This document shows positions 1-11,587 of a stretch of 64,000 nucleotides of DNA, piece by piece. This DNA comes from Vicia villosa (lineage: Eukaryota; Streptophyta; Magnoliopsida; Fabales; Fabaceae), in NCBI RefSeq assembly GCF_029867415.1, contig NC_081186.1, positions 22,385,915 through 22,449,914 on the forward strand, in the 5' to 3' direction. The notes beneath the pieces were generated by a model, which searched no databases, had not been told where the DNA came from, and saw only the letters and a list, made by a program, of their open reading frames with translations. Numbering within the stretch: position 1 is the first letter of the stretch; each line of letters starts with the position of its first letter. Both the position numbers and the translations under genes were made by a program.

Positions 1-2244
1 ATCGTATTTATGTCTTGAATGAGCGTTAAGATTGAATTGTTGATACAATCGTCTTTGCACTGTATCTGGATGATAATGTTCTTTTGATTGTGGAATGACC
101 TGAAAAGGCAAAATAAGTTTTATGCAATGTCATGATGCATGTATTGGTGAGGTTCTCGAAATAAACGAGAATGATGAATGTTATGTATATATTGTGAATG
201 ATGCAAGGATAGACTATATAGTCGAAGCATATTAGTAGCTTTGTATATCAATTGCTGGGTGAGAAAATAAATCTCTGGGTGCTGCTGAAGATACTGACAA
301 AGTGATTGAGAATTCCTATCTTCCGTTTGAGGATATCCAATTGGGAATTTTTGATCACCGCTTGGGGATGAGAATAACTTGAGTGATCTGATCCTGATAT
401 ATTTTGGGGACAGGAGAGAAGAGTAATCTTCTAATGTACTATCCGTTCGAGCTCTGCCGTGAGTGTCAACTTTTAATGGGGATTGTGAGTTTGAACAAAC
501 CCTGTTGGAGAAAAAGATTGTATCGGAGAACCGGTAGTGTCGGAGATATAAACTCCGTTGGGGAACCACGTCTTTGTTGGGGAAGAGGTTATTTGAAGAT
601 AACTTCTTGAGAATTGCTATGTGAACACTGCTCTGTGGGGAAGATTCCCAAGGATTTCAATTTTCATTGCCCCATGTCTTTGAGTACATGCTGTTAGAAA
701 ACATTTTCTTAACCATATATGGTCCTTTTCTTGTGGGAGTCTTCCTGTCCCTGAATTCAGTAACTTGGTATGCTTGATGTTTGAGATTACTGGAATTTGA
801 ACTTCGAAGGAGACACAGATACTGACATCGTCTGATACTAGTAGCTAAACAGCTCTCGTTGAAAATTGTGACTGGTGCAACGTGCCCCCAGTGATGGACT
901 AGCTTTTTCTGGTTGTTCGGCGTCTTTGAGAGATTTTATGAATCATGACACGATTGCCCCTGGTAGGTGGGATAATAATGTGTCATGCCCCTTGTATATA
1001 CAAGCTTTTAGCTGACCGAGTCAGATGCACTAGACGTTTCTGCAACTTTATCTGTTGGGAGGACTTTTAGTCATTAGTCGTACCCCATGCAGATTCTTCC
1101 TGATGTCAAAGATTTGAAATTATGTAGGCAAAATTGTTTTATAATGACACTCATAAAAATGCATAGCATATGCCTATCTTGAAGTTCAAAAATGTTTTTA
1201 GTAAAACAAAAGATGTAAGAAAGCGATATTTGTAAAAACATGATATCAACTCAGGAGTTATGGTAAACCTTAAGGAGTCAGGATACCTATGGTAACAGTA
1301 TGCTTTCGAACTAACCATGCTTCAGTTAGGACTTTCAAGGGTTGTAACGTGGCTTGGTTTACGGGTTTAAGAAACAAAGGATAATGGCTCGAAGTATATT
1401 TGTACCCATCCCAATCTTCGTGATGTTCTCCAGCCCTATGCTCAGCTAACTGTGCGTTCGTGCTCCAAAAGACTTTGGAATTGTAATACTGACAGTTTGT
1501 GATGGTTCAAAAACCTGAAGTTTATTTAAAAGGCAGTCATCTACTTCCCTTTCTTTTGTAATATATTTTTTTTTGTCAAGGGTTTGTAGTGACCTCCTTT
1601 TGACTTTTCTATCCCTAACTTTTGCCTGAACTGTTTATTTTGAGATTACAGTCAGCGGGATGTCTTAATTTTGTCTAAGTCTCCTTCATAGGTTTTGACT
1701 TAGCGGGATTAGCTTTTGATAGATATTGACTACCTGACTTAATGATTACGGGGAACCATCACTGAATTGTGTAAAAGAAACATAGGCATAACTGAGTCAA
1801 TTGAGTAACTACCCTGCCCCGGGTTATGATTAAGGGTTTTAAACTGTACAAGAAAGAAAACTCCTACGCCTTAGGCTCAAAGGGGTTGACTAGGGATTAA
1901 CATCCTTATATCTCCACTGTTTAGGGATTGAAACAATGCATGTACATCGTCAGCACAGTCTGTTCAAAAGCATATTGTATGAGGTTGCAGTATCATTTTC
2001 GTCATCCTCCCTCACAAGGCTCATAGCTTTAGCGTGAGTTGAATATCATAAAGAAAACCCAGTGAAAACAAAGTTTTTAAAATAATAATAAGAAATAAGT
2101 CAAGACAAACGTATGCAATGCCTTAATGATTATTATAAAATAAATAGAGTCTGACATAAGACGAATGTTTAAACAAACGGGAAAGAAATTGCAAATGCAA
2201 ATAAACTAATGATCTAAAAAGCCATCCGTCTAGATATCAATGCA
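1..2244 (-). mobile_element. Ogre-like element A, non-coding 3' interior
   Basis: This is the part of element A downstream of gag on the minus strand; the element continues past the left edge. No ORF with recognisable pol domains is present. Several stretches (about 1256-1450 and 1530-1990) are clearly collinear with 60850-61770 in element B, for example the lines containing 'aggacttt(c/t)aagggttgtaa', 'cagcgggatg' and 'ctcaaaggggttgac'. Such pol-less interiors are expected of non-autonomous derivatives of the Tat/Ogre lineage. The family name is inferred from gag, PBS and LTR ends. Confidence 0.7.
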
Positions 2245-3600
2245 TTAGACTTTATGAGGCTCTTCTGGCTGGCCGAATTCAATGACTCCTTCATCAATCA
2301 AGTCTTGAATTTTATGCTTCAACGACCCACAATCTCCTGTATCATGACCAGGACTGTTTGAATGATAAGCACATCTTGCATGATGCTTGTACCCGGGAGC
2401 AGGATTTGCCGGAGCTGGGTATGGAGGCAGTAGTGTTATCAGACTCTGATTGAGCAGGTGTTGCAAAGCTCGAGACAATGGCATGTGCAATGGAGTAAAT
2501 GACCTCTTGGGTTTGGATTTCCAAGTACGTTGGCCACCTTGTTGCTTGCGCTGATCCTTTTGTGGTTGTTGCATTGGTGCCTGACTAGAGACCAGGATTG
2601 CCCCAACAATGTTGGGCTCATTCTTGCTATCGTATGGCTTTTTTATAGCACCAGAAGATGTAGCCGCCTGAATTTTTCCGCTTCGGATACCATTTTCAAC
2701 ACGCTCCCTAGTCAGTATGAGGTCGGTGAAGCCAGTTGAAGAACTTCCAAGTAGATGGATGTAGAAAGGACCAGTCAGTGTACTCATAAACATGTCAACC
2801 AACTCTCTGCCAGCCAACAGAGGTTGAACTCTGCCTGCCAGATCTCTCCATTTCTGAGCGTACTCCTTGAAGCTTTCATTAGAACCCATAGACATGCTTT
2901 GTAGTTGCAGGCGGGTTGGCGCGAGATCAACATTGTATTGGTATTGCTTATAGAAAGCAACAGCCAAGTCTTCCCAAGTACGGATATTGGTACCTTCCAG
3001 TTGGTAGTACCATTTGAGTTGAGTTCTAGAGAGACTCTCTTGGAAGAAGTGGATCCAAAGCTTCTTATCAGCAGTATGAGGTTGAATTTTCCTCACATAA
3101 GACTTCAAATGCAGCTTAGGACAAGAGACTCCGTCATATTTAGCAAAAGTCGGAATCTTGAACTTGGGAGGGATGACGACCCCCGAGATGAGTCCTAATT
3201 CTTCAAAATCTAGCCCCGGAACTTTCTGGATCTCCATGGCTTTCATGCGTTCTTCTAGCATCTGGTATTTCTCATCAGGATATTCGTCCTCGTAGTAGTA
3301 GTCCTCTTCTTTCTCAGAGGGTTGGACAGAGTCATGATTACTTTTTGCATCTGTCTTGATGCTAGCATCGTCATCCTGATCATTGTCATTGACTTCAGGG
3401 ACTTTGACTTCTTCAGCCTTCTTGACTGGACCTCAGAATCTTCTTCCCACATTACGGACAACCACAGATCTTCTGGACTTTTTCTCCTTCTTGGTCAGGA
3501 GTGCTTTCAGCTCATCTTGCCCCTTGGACAAGTTCAGGATCAGATCTTGAAATTGGGCGTTCTGGGCTTGAAGGTCTTTGACTGACTGTTCGAGATTCAT
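2245..3600 (-). pseudogene. gag: gag of Ogre-like element A, one in-frame stop
   Basis: Structural gag (capsid/nucleocapsid) of a Tat/Ogre Ty3-gypsy element. The reading frame runs from an ATG at 3600 down to a stop at 2245 and is broken only by a TGA at 3433-3435. Intact coding resumes at once, including an acidic EED-YYYEDEYPDEKYQ stretch, so this is a single nonsense change (CGA or TGG to TGA is plausible). The order is an N-terminal coiled coil (MNLEQSVKDLQAQNAQFQDL), the acidic linker, a retrotransposon-gag core (WIHFFQESLSRTQLKWYY, FKEYAQKWRDLAGRVQP), a basic Gln-rich region, and a C-terminal knuckle CAYHSNSPGHDTGDC. That knuckle has His at the second ligand position, the CHHC form seen in this lineage. 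The PBS lies about 1.1 kb upstream. No protease or RT follows within the window. Confidence 0.88.
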
Positions 3601-4729
3601 GATGTTGAAATAAACAGCGAGGAGGTGAGAAACCTGTGGTAGAAACCTGTGATGTGATATTATGAATGCAAATGCAATGTTTTCAAGGATCTTTAAAAGA
3701 TTTAGTTAGCAACATTAGAAAATTGATTGGTCGCCTCTTCTTTTGAAGAACTCTGATTCTTGAAAATTCTTCTATAGGAATCAAGCTCACCATATTCACT
3801 GGGTTATAGCCTCTGATTCGGGAACTTCTAAATTTGAAGGTACATGGCTAGAGGAAAATAAATCCTCTTGCCCCTTGATAGGTACAGCGTCTCTGAATTG
3901 GAAGGTATGTGGCGAGAGGAAAGTAAATCCTCTTGCCCCTTGATTAGGAATTCAGTCCTTGATAAGAGTACCTGAAACTGTGCGCCCTAAATCCCTAACA
4001 TCCTTGAAAGGGTTAGTCAACATGCTATGTTATGATGTCATAATGTTATGCGAATGTCGTGCATCATGCAAAGCGTAAGATATTAAGGACTAACAAGTCC
4101 TACAGCAAAACCTGCAAGGAAGTCAAAGGGTTAGTAGCACACACAAGCAAGTCACACAAGTGTCCTTAGGTTTAAAGGCTTGCATGAAGTTCGTAGGTAA
4201 GTACCCTCCCCACTGAAGTTTAGTTGGTTCAACCTGTCCTATATAAAGATCGGGTTCTAGGGAGCTCATATCATTGACCTTTCTCGAAGGCACTTATTTC
4301 AGTTCAGCAATCGAATCACCGACCGAAAATGTCCTGAAAGTCCAGTCCATATGAGTGTAGCTTCGAGTATCAACCAACTTCAGTCGGAACCAAAGCCAGC
4401 CACATCGCTACTTTCTAATAGGCCAAAGTCAAGTTCAACTAGGGTTCTAAGGGCAGATTAGTGCTTAACGACACACCAAGTGTTTCCTCAAGTCGGATCC
4501 CAAGGAACACCAGGATAAACCAATATGTCACACTAACGATGGCCACCATATCAACCACATCAGTATACGCTGTGCAGTCTCCTTGGTCTCATGCCATTTA
4601 CCTAAGGTACTCAGATCCGGGTTAGGATCTTTCACACAAGTAAACCCAAACAGGCCCACAAAGATAAAGCAAACAAATCAGACAACTAAAGTGATCCTAG
4701 CTCTAAGGTAACCCCTCTTTTATTTTAAG
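3601..4729 (-). other. leader of element A between PBS and gag
   Basis: About 1.1 kb of untranslated leader. I see no ORF or recognisable domain. It contains a near-duplicated phrase around 3840-3945 ('gaggaaa(a/g)taaatcctcttgccccttga', two copies about 70 bp apart). Nothing else stands out. Confidence 0.6.
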
Positions 4730-4749
4730 AATCCCCAGCAGAGTCGCCA
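4730..4749 (-). promoter_or_regulatory. Primer binding site of element A
   Basis: On the minus strand this reads TGGCGACTCTGCTGGGGATT, starting with the TGG that pairs with a tRNA CCA end. It sits 4 nt downstream of the LTR end (ACA at 4754-4756 on the minus strand). A PBS of this TGGCGACTCTG type is what I recall for Ogre elements (assigned there to tRNA-Arg); I could not check the tRNA. Confidence 0.8.
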
Positions 4750-6989
4750 GTTCTGTAATACGGTGAACTGACTTTTATTTTTATAAGCAACAATGTTGCG
4801 GTGAGCAAGAGTCGCCACCGACTTTTATTTTATCCAATTAGGAAAGTTATAAAAGAACAGGAAAGACCTTCTTTGAAAAGAGATTGAGTTCGGGGGTAGG
4901 TTATGAAAAGGGAAGGTGTAAGCACCCTTTTCATCCGTAGTTATCTACAGGCTCTTAGTTTCTTAGCTCACTTTGTTTGTTTGAAATGTTTGAAAAGTGT
5001 CGTGTGTGTTTAGAAAAACAATTTGATTTTGAGAATGTCTGAAAAGACAAATGTTAGAAAACATGGTGTGAAAAGCGTTTGATTTGAATTGTTGTGAGCA
5101 AGCACTTAAGAGCTACCTACCCTAAGTTCGAAAGGTCTTTCCCATACTTTAAAGTTTTCCTTGGGCGATAGTACTATCCATACCATTTGAGGGTAGGTAG
5201 TCCTATACATTGGATGTGCGGGTCATCGAAGGGTCATCGGATGGTCATAGAAGGCAACATGTAAGGACGTCTTAGCATTCGAAGGGACGGTCATCATCTT
5301 ATCGTAGGCAACTCGGAGGGACTATGACGACATTAATCGGAGGCAACCTTGCTAAGACATCCCTACGTTCAAGGGACTTGACCCTTATTTTCCGAAAGGC
5401 AACTGAGAGGGGAAACCCTAAAGGTGAGTGCGTGCAAGTGTGTTGTATTCAGTTATTTATTCTTGGAATTAGTGAACTAACGGTTGATTTTAAGTCTTTC
5501 CATACAATCCTATTAACCATGCATCTAAACAGTTATATAAGCAGTTTATATAGTGCGGAAAATTAAACCTAAGCTATTACATGGCTTCGGGGAGTGGGAG
5601 TACATAACCAAAAAATCGGGGAAGTGCGGAAAGTAAAGTACGGAAGAATAAATCTTACACTTTTACAAAAAAACTTTCTGCATCCTATACATCTATTTCT
5701 AATATTTAAATATGTACATGAAATAATTTAAACAAATAATCAACCATGCGACATACATTGGAATCGGGATGAGAAGAGAATCGAGAAAGTTAACGAAAAC
5801 GTTTGATTTTAAAGTTTAGTTAAAACCTAATTAAATTATCCTAAGTGTCTAAATTAATTAGCTTAAATTATGCACAAATTAATCAACCTGATTTCTAATG
5901 ATAACATAAAATCAAGGACTAATCCTAATTAAATTGATTAAATAAAAACCTTAAAAAATTAATGATTAAAATTAACTAACTAAATAACACTTAATTAAAT
6001 TAAATTCTAATTATTAACTAAAAAATTAGTCTAAATTTAATTATAATGATTATTTACTAATTAATGGTTAGTATTGATTTTAAGGTTAATTATGTGTTAG
6101 TTAATTAATAATAAAAAAACAAATAGGAATAAAGAAGAGAGAAAAAGAATTGGGCCTGGGGGTGCAGTCTGGAGACAGAAGGTGTTGGTCAGAAAAACGA
6201 GATCAGCCCAACAAAAAAACAAGCAATGCTTTTGATCTGGTACGATGAGGGGTACATAGTCCTATGGTGCACATGCGCTCTGGTCCTCCTGATATGAGTT
6301 TGTTGGAGATCCAACAGCCAATGTTGGAGAAGCATGGTTAGCACTCATGGGACAATATTACTGGATCTGTAAACAAAACAAACATTTAAATGACAAAAAT
6401 ATAGAGTGTCAAGGGTAGGGTTTGAACCCATGCCCTTACACTCAATTGCAAAATAAGCTTCTGACCAAACGCGCTGGCTGTAAGTGCCGATGATAACACG
6501 CGACGATAGCCATATAGTTCTAGATTTCGCCGTGGATCTCCCAGCTCCGGCGAGGAGCTTTTATGCAGCCTGCAAAATGTAACACCCCGATTTTTACCAA
6601 CAAGAGTGAATTAAAAAAAATGGATTATTTTCACATTTAAATCAATTAATGGTTTTCCTTGTGAGAAATAGTGTCCCTTTTTTTGTTTTTTTATAAGCAT
6701 TATAGTGAATTTTATATTTAGATTGGTTTTAATAATTCAAAACTAGATTAAAACTTAATAACCATACTAAGCATAAACTTGACATAGCGTCACAAGATAT
6801 AAGTACGAATAGTGTTTAGGAAATACAACCCATAAAGTGATAGAATAAAAGTCCCCGGCAGACACTCACGCAGGAGAACTTCCCCAGGGAGAAAATTTGG
6901 ACCATGTGTAAGTACTAGAAACCTGCTATCAGAAACTAACGTAATCCTACCACCCACAAAAGCTACGCCCTACCTAGGCTGATCTGAAT

Positions 6990-7583
6990 CTATCGACATC
7001 CACAGCACTCCCCTGCCCTAGCTCCACATATCCCACCACAAGCGCTCGATAGAGTGTGATCGGATCCATCCTCATAATCATGCTCTGATGGGTCTTCCTC
7101 ACTGTCGTAATCCTCTGCCTCGCCAAGGACTGGCTCAAGTGACGGCACTTGCACTGGATCAATCTGGGGAAGCTCGCCTACAGGGAAAATATCACGAGTG
7201 AAAGTCGATGATGGTCCTAGTGACATATCTAGGTTTGGGGAAGGCATAGGTATCTCACGAAAAGATGGCCACCCTTCCCTAATTGGGGCGTGTGAGGGTC
7301 CGAGCGGGGCTGAGGGGTAGGTCGATATCCCATAACGATCAATCTCCCCTGAGAGAAAGCTGGAGATGATCAACGAGGGTGGGATCGGAAAGGTCAGAGT
7401 TCGGCGAGAATAAGTAGTCTCCGGATCCTGTCCCACAATAGTCGTGGTCTCCATGACGCTCCCGGTGTATGACAGTTGTCCCAGGGTCGGGTTAAACCCC
7501 CAAGACACGTCTGTCCATGAATCAGGAAAGCTGAATTCCGTCGTCTTCGAAGGCGTCATCTCCCAGTGCCTCGGAGTCGTCAT
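6990..7583 (-). CDS. 197-codon ORF inside the solo LTR, unknown
   Basis: An uninterrupted 197-codon frame beginning MTTPRHWEMTPSKTTEFSF and ending in a Cys/Gly-rich tail. The middle is rich in Pro, Ser and Thr, followed by an acidic stretch with DYDSEEDPSEHDYEDGSD. I see no transmembrane segment or known motif. It lies wholly within a solo LTR and has no linked gene, so it may be a chance frame or a family-specific LTR-encoded peptide; it is longer than expected in this AT-rich setting. I do not recognise it and assign no function. Confidence 0.3.
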   Translation of the reverse strand: MTTPRHWEMTPSKTTEFSFPDSWTDVSWGFNPTLGQLSYTGSVMETTTIVGQDPETTYSRRTLTFPIPPSLIISSFLSGEIDRYGISTYPSAPLGPSHAPIREGWPSFREIPMPSPNLDMSLGPSSTFTRDIFPVGELPQIDPVQVPSLEPVLGEAEDYDSEEDPSEHDYEDGSDHTLSSACGGICGARAGECCGCR

Positions 7584-9501
7584 AATCTATTGGCGTATAG
7601 CCCACACAATCCACTGAAAGGGTCATCAATCCAAAAATAACAAGTATACAAGAGCGGAGCAACAAGCAAAAACAGAGGATACATTATACATGGCTAGAGA
7701 TCTCATTCTAACACATGTATATACACATTTATATCAATAATACATATAACATAATTAAGACTCATTCCTAATGCAATGTCTATATGTCGATGCATATGAC
7801 TCCGGAATATCAATCCCTTCGCAAAGGGTCGTGGTATCGCTTCAGGATTTAGCACCACTAAGGTGATAGGTATCTACCCATCAATCAGACTCAATGATCC
7901 ACTACGGGATAAGGTGGTTCCCTCTCGGACACACACCCCGTGCCACCTCTCCGGTGTGCACCTCGTGACTCCTCTCCGGTAGCCACGTAAGCATGAAATG
8001 TATGAGCACACAATTCCCCATATCTGCTTTTCAATCATATGGGTAACATCACCATATATAAGCACTTATCTCATGCATTAGAATTTACACAAATATATTT
8101 ATATTACATTTACTCACCTTCACAATTAGTCACCTTCAAAATAAACACGTGAGAAGATACAGAGTAGATATATACATATATATAATTTTATTTTTGAGAG
8201 AAGTATATAAAAATTGAGAGATGCCCTTACAGTTACGAGAGTCGTAGAATTGATGTTTCGTTTGGAATTGGTTGGCGGGTCGTGCACCTTTATCTAAAAC
8301 GAACTAAATTAGAACAACTAATATAGAACGAACTCGTACATTGTAAACTTCGTCGATATCTAATTTATCATTTTATTATTAAAACTTAAATTATAGTTTT
8401 CATTTAATAAATAAACTCCTAAATGTCCATCCATTTAATTTTATCTATTATTCTTCTTTATGATAAAATTAATTATTATTCATTTAGAACTATGAAGTTT
8501 AAAAATATATATTAAAAATCTATAACAACTAGATTAAGTTAATTAACTTTTTTTATAGGATAGAACTAACGTAGTTATATATATGGCCACTGTGAGTTAT
8601 TTTTCTTTAAAATCTAGGCTATATGAATATCAAGGGATTTCCAGTTCAACTCTATAAATGCTTTTATGTGAACAAATTCTAAAACGCTTACGTATGAACT
8701 AATAAGAGGTGTACATAAAGTAATCTCTTTTAATATTCATGAAATATTAAATATAATTAATCTTACATGATAAAATTTACCAAAGTTTAAATCGGACTAG
8801 TGTTTTGAAAAAAATAGCCTAATTATTGTATTTAAATAACATTTTGTATTTACTGTAGAAATTTTATTTATAATATAACTCTCACAACTTCAATTTTATT
8901 TACTCTCAGCTAATTGAACAACAAGGTTGTAAAGAACCTAAAGTATGAGTCCTTTTTAAATAACACAAGTAATTAATTTTATTTAAATAATTAAATGGTA
9001 AGAAAATTTTACTGGAAATTTAATAAAGAAAAAAAACAAAGTTTTAGTAACTATACAAGTTTATATGTAATGTATAATAGGCCAAATTAAGAAAAAGAGT
9101 GAGGAGAACTCACCTAATGTGAAGACAACTAGAAGTGTTTTTTGTTTCCTTTACTGAATAAGATATGAAGAGGAAATAGAGAGTGAGTGACTATATTTTC
9201 TTTTCTGGTGTGTAGTGCTAACTCAATACTACACTATTTACAACAAAGGCACACGTTATCTTCCTTCAGATATTTCTCATTACAGTATCCCACTTGCCAG
9301 CTACTCATAATAGTCAGTCACTTCTCATAAATTTTTACCATCATGAATATTCGTTCCTATCTCATAGGCATCACTCGATATTTCTTCTGAATATATAAAT
9401 TTTGTTTTATCTGTGTAATTTCCGGTGTTATGTGACACTGATAAAAATGCCCGGAATAATTTTTGCCGATACTGAACCCTTTTTCCGGTTATTCTATACT
9501 G

Positions 9502-9502
<1 letters not shown>

Positions 9503-9568
<66 letters not shown>
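9503..9568. repeat. (AT)n microsatellite
   Basis: About 66 bp of nearly uninterrupted AT dinucleotide inside the solo LTR. Confidence 0.95.
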
Positions 9569-9572
<4 letters not shown>

Positions 9573-10359
9573 TATGTTGAGAAAAAATAAAATTTTATTA
9601 TTTTTATTATTAATATCTTTTTATTAATCTACTAAAAATAATTTATGTTTTCACTGATAAACTTTTGTTATGACCAGAGATTATTTTAAAATTTTAAGCG
9701 GGTAAAACTATCATTATTTGGAGAGACCGAAAAGAGGAACTATTTTTATTTATTTAATTTTTTTTAACTCTTCATAAATAATTTTGTTATTCTATTACTA
9801 GAATCTCCTTATCAAACAGGGGTTGTTTTTAAAAATTAAGGCGGCTAATTTTACTGAACATTAAAGAGACTGAAATCAAGATTTTTAAGTAACTGATGTC
9901 TTGAACTACTAATAAAAATTCTAAGATTTTATTAGTATAAATACTATTTAACTATATATTTAATCAAAAATATATCTTAGAGGTGAGAATATACTATAAT
10001 TTTAAAATATTAATTTATTTATAAAATTACGGGTCTTACACAAAACAACATTGAAACGAAAGCCAAATCCAACCAGACCCACTAATTTTGACACCACGAA
10101 CTCGATGGAATGATTAGTTTTCAAAAAGAATGCTCGTAGTTGCGAAAACGAAAAGGATGACCTTGATGCCCTAGCAATGGCAGGTCATGATTCAGGCCAG
10201 AAAACTTACATGTGATACGTCCAGAAAGTCTCAAATACATCCCTGAATATAACTATGCACGTAAAACAAGCTATCAATGCGTGAATCAATGAGTTCGAAA
10301 CTTGGATAACCTTACCTCCGGCGAGATCGAATGAAGACCTTCTGGGCAGTAGTGGCCTC

Positions 10360-11572
10360 TGAAGGATAGAAAAACACTTAGAAAGGGGGGGTTTGAATAA
10401 GTGTAGCTTTAAAAACTTGACAGATAAAAATAAATTGCACAGTTATTTTTATCCTGGTTCGTTGTTAACTAAACTACTCCAGTCCACCCCCGCAGAGATG
10501 ATTTACCTCAACTGAGGATTTAATCCACTAATCGCACGGATTACAATGGTTCTCCACTTAGTCAGCAACTAAGTCTTCCAGAGTCTTCTGATCACACACT
10601 GATCACTCCAGGAACAACTGCTTAGATACCCTCTAAGACTTTTCTAGAGTCTACTGATCCACACGATCACTCTAGTTACAACTGCTTAGTTCACTTCTAA
10701 GACTTCCTAGAGTATTCTGATCCACACGATCACTCTAGTTCCTTACAACTTAATGTAATCAATTCTAAGAGTATTACAAATGCTTCTTAAAAGCGATAAT
10801 CACAAACTGTGATATTTCTCTTAACGTTTAAGCTTAATCTCACTAATATATTACAACAGCAATGTAGTGAGCTTTGATGAAGATGAAGATTCTGAGTTTT
10901 GATTTGAACAGCGTTTGAGCAAGTTTAATATGAGTTGTTTTGGTGCAGAATCGTTAACCTTGCTTCACTTCAGAACTTCATATTTATAGGCGTTTGGAGA
11001 AGATGACCGTTGAGAGCATTTAATGCTTTGCGTGTTCCGTACAGCATCGCATTTAATGTTATACGCTTTTGTCAACTACCTCGAGCCTTGTTCACGCTGT
11101 GTCTACTGACGTAGCCTAGAATAGCTTTTAACGTTCCTTTTGTCAGTCAGCGTAGCTTGCCACTTGTACTTCCTTCTGATCTGATGTTTGTGAATACAAC
11201 GTTTGAATATCATCAGAGTCAAACAGCTTGGTGCATAGCATCTTCTGATCTTCTGACCTTGAAGTGCTTCTGAGCGTGATACCATCAGAACTTCAGTGCT
11301 TCTGTTCTCTTGTTCTTCTGATGCTTCCATAGACCCATGTTCTGATTCTGCTTCGACCATCTTCTGATGTCTTGCCAGACCATGTTCTGATGTTGCATGC
11401 TGAACCCTTTGAGACAAAGCTTCTGAGCGCTGAATTATGCGTACTCTTTATATATATATTTCCTGAAAAGGAAATTGCATTGGATTAGAGTACCATATTA
11501 TCTTAAGCAAAATTCATATTATTGTTATCATCAAAACTAAGATAATTGATCAGAACAAATCTTGTTCTAACA
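10360..11572 (-). repeat. Copia-1 3' LTR
   Basis: 1213 bp; on the minus strand it starts TGTTAGAACAAG and ends CTATCCTTCA. A TATA-like TATATATATAAAG lies at about 11448-11462 on the minus strand. The 11160-11430 part is unusually dense in TTCTGA/TCAGAA hexamers. A 104-codon open frame (11103-11417) is repeated in the other LTR and is most likely fortuitous. Confidence 0.95.
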
Positions 11573-11587
11573 ATCTCCCCCTTTTTG
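11573..11587 (-). promoter_or_regulatory. Copia-1 polypurine tract
   Basis: On the minus strand AAAAAGGGGGAGAT directly precedes the 3' LTR start, the expected plus-strand primer site. Related purine tracts (AGGGGGAGA) recur at 11687-11695, 11707-11715 and 11727-11735, with another at about 12636-12648. Confidence 0.88.

Larger units (their letters stand above)
6578..10040. mobile_element. Solo LTR, chromovirus (Tekay-like) type
   Basis: A 3463-bp insertion in the LTR of element A, flanked by a perfect 5-bp target duplication CAAAA (6573-6577 and 10041-10045). Its ends are TGTAACACCCCG and CGGGTCTTACA, i.e. TG...CA with an imperfect inverted terminal repeat. It has no internal direct repeat, PBS, PPT or pol, so it is best read as a solo LTR left by LTR-LTR recombination. 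Ends of the TGTAAGACCCG type are familiar from Tekay/Del chromoviruses, which would make it minus-oriented, but the family is an inference. Confidence 0.78.

Noticed and set aside
6413..6470. tRNA-like phrase 'gggtttgaaccc' followed by 'atgcccttacac'
   Set aside because: Only a T-loop-like word is present; no anticodon or acceptor stems can be paired around it, and it is within an Ogre LTR.
11103..11417. 104-codon ORF in the Copia-1 LTRs (also 18784-19098)
   Set aside because: Within the LTR, low-complexity from TTCTGA repeats, no domain; present twice only because LTRs are duplicated.
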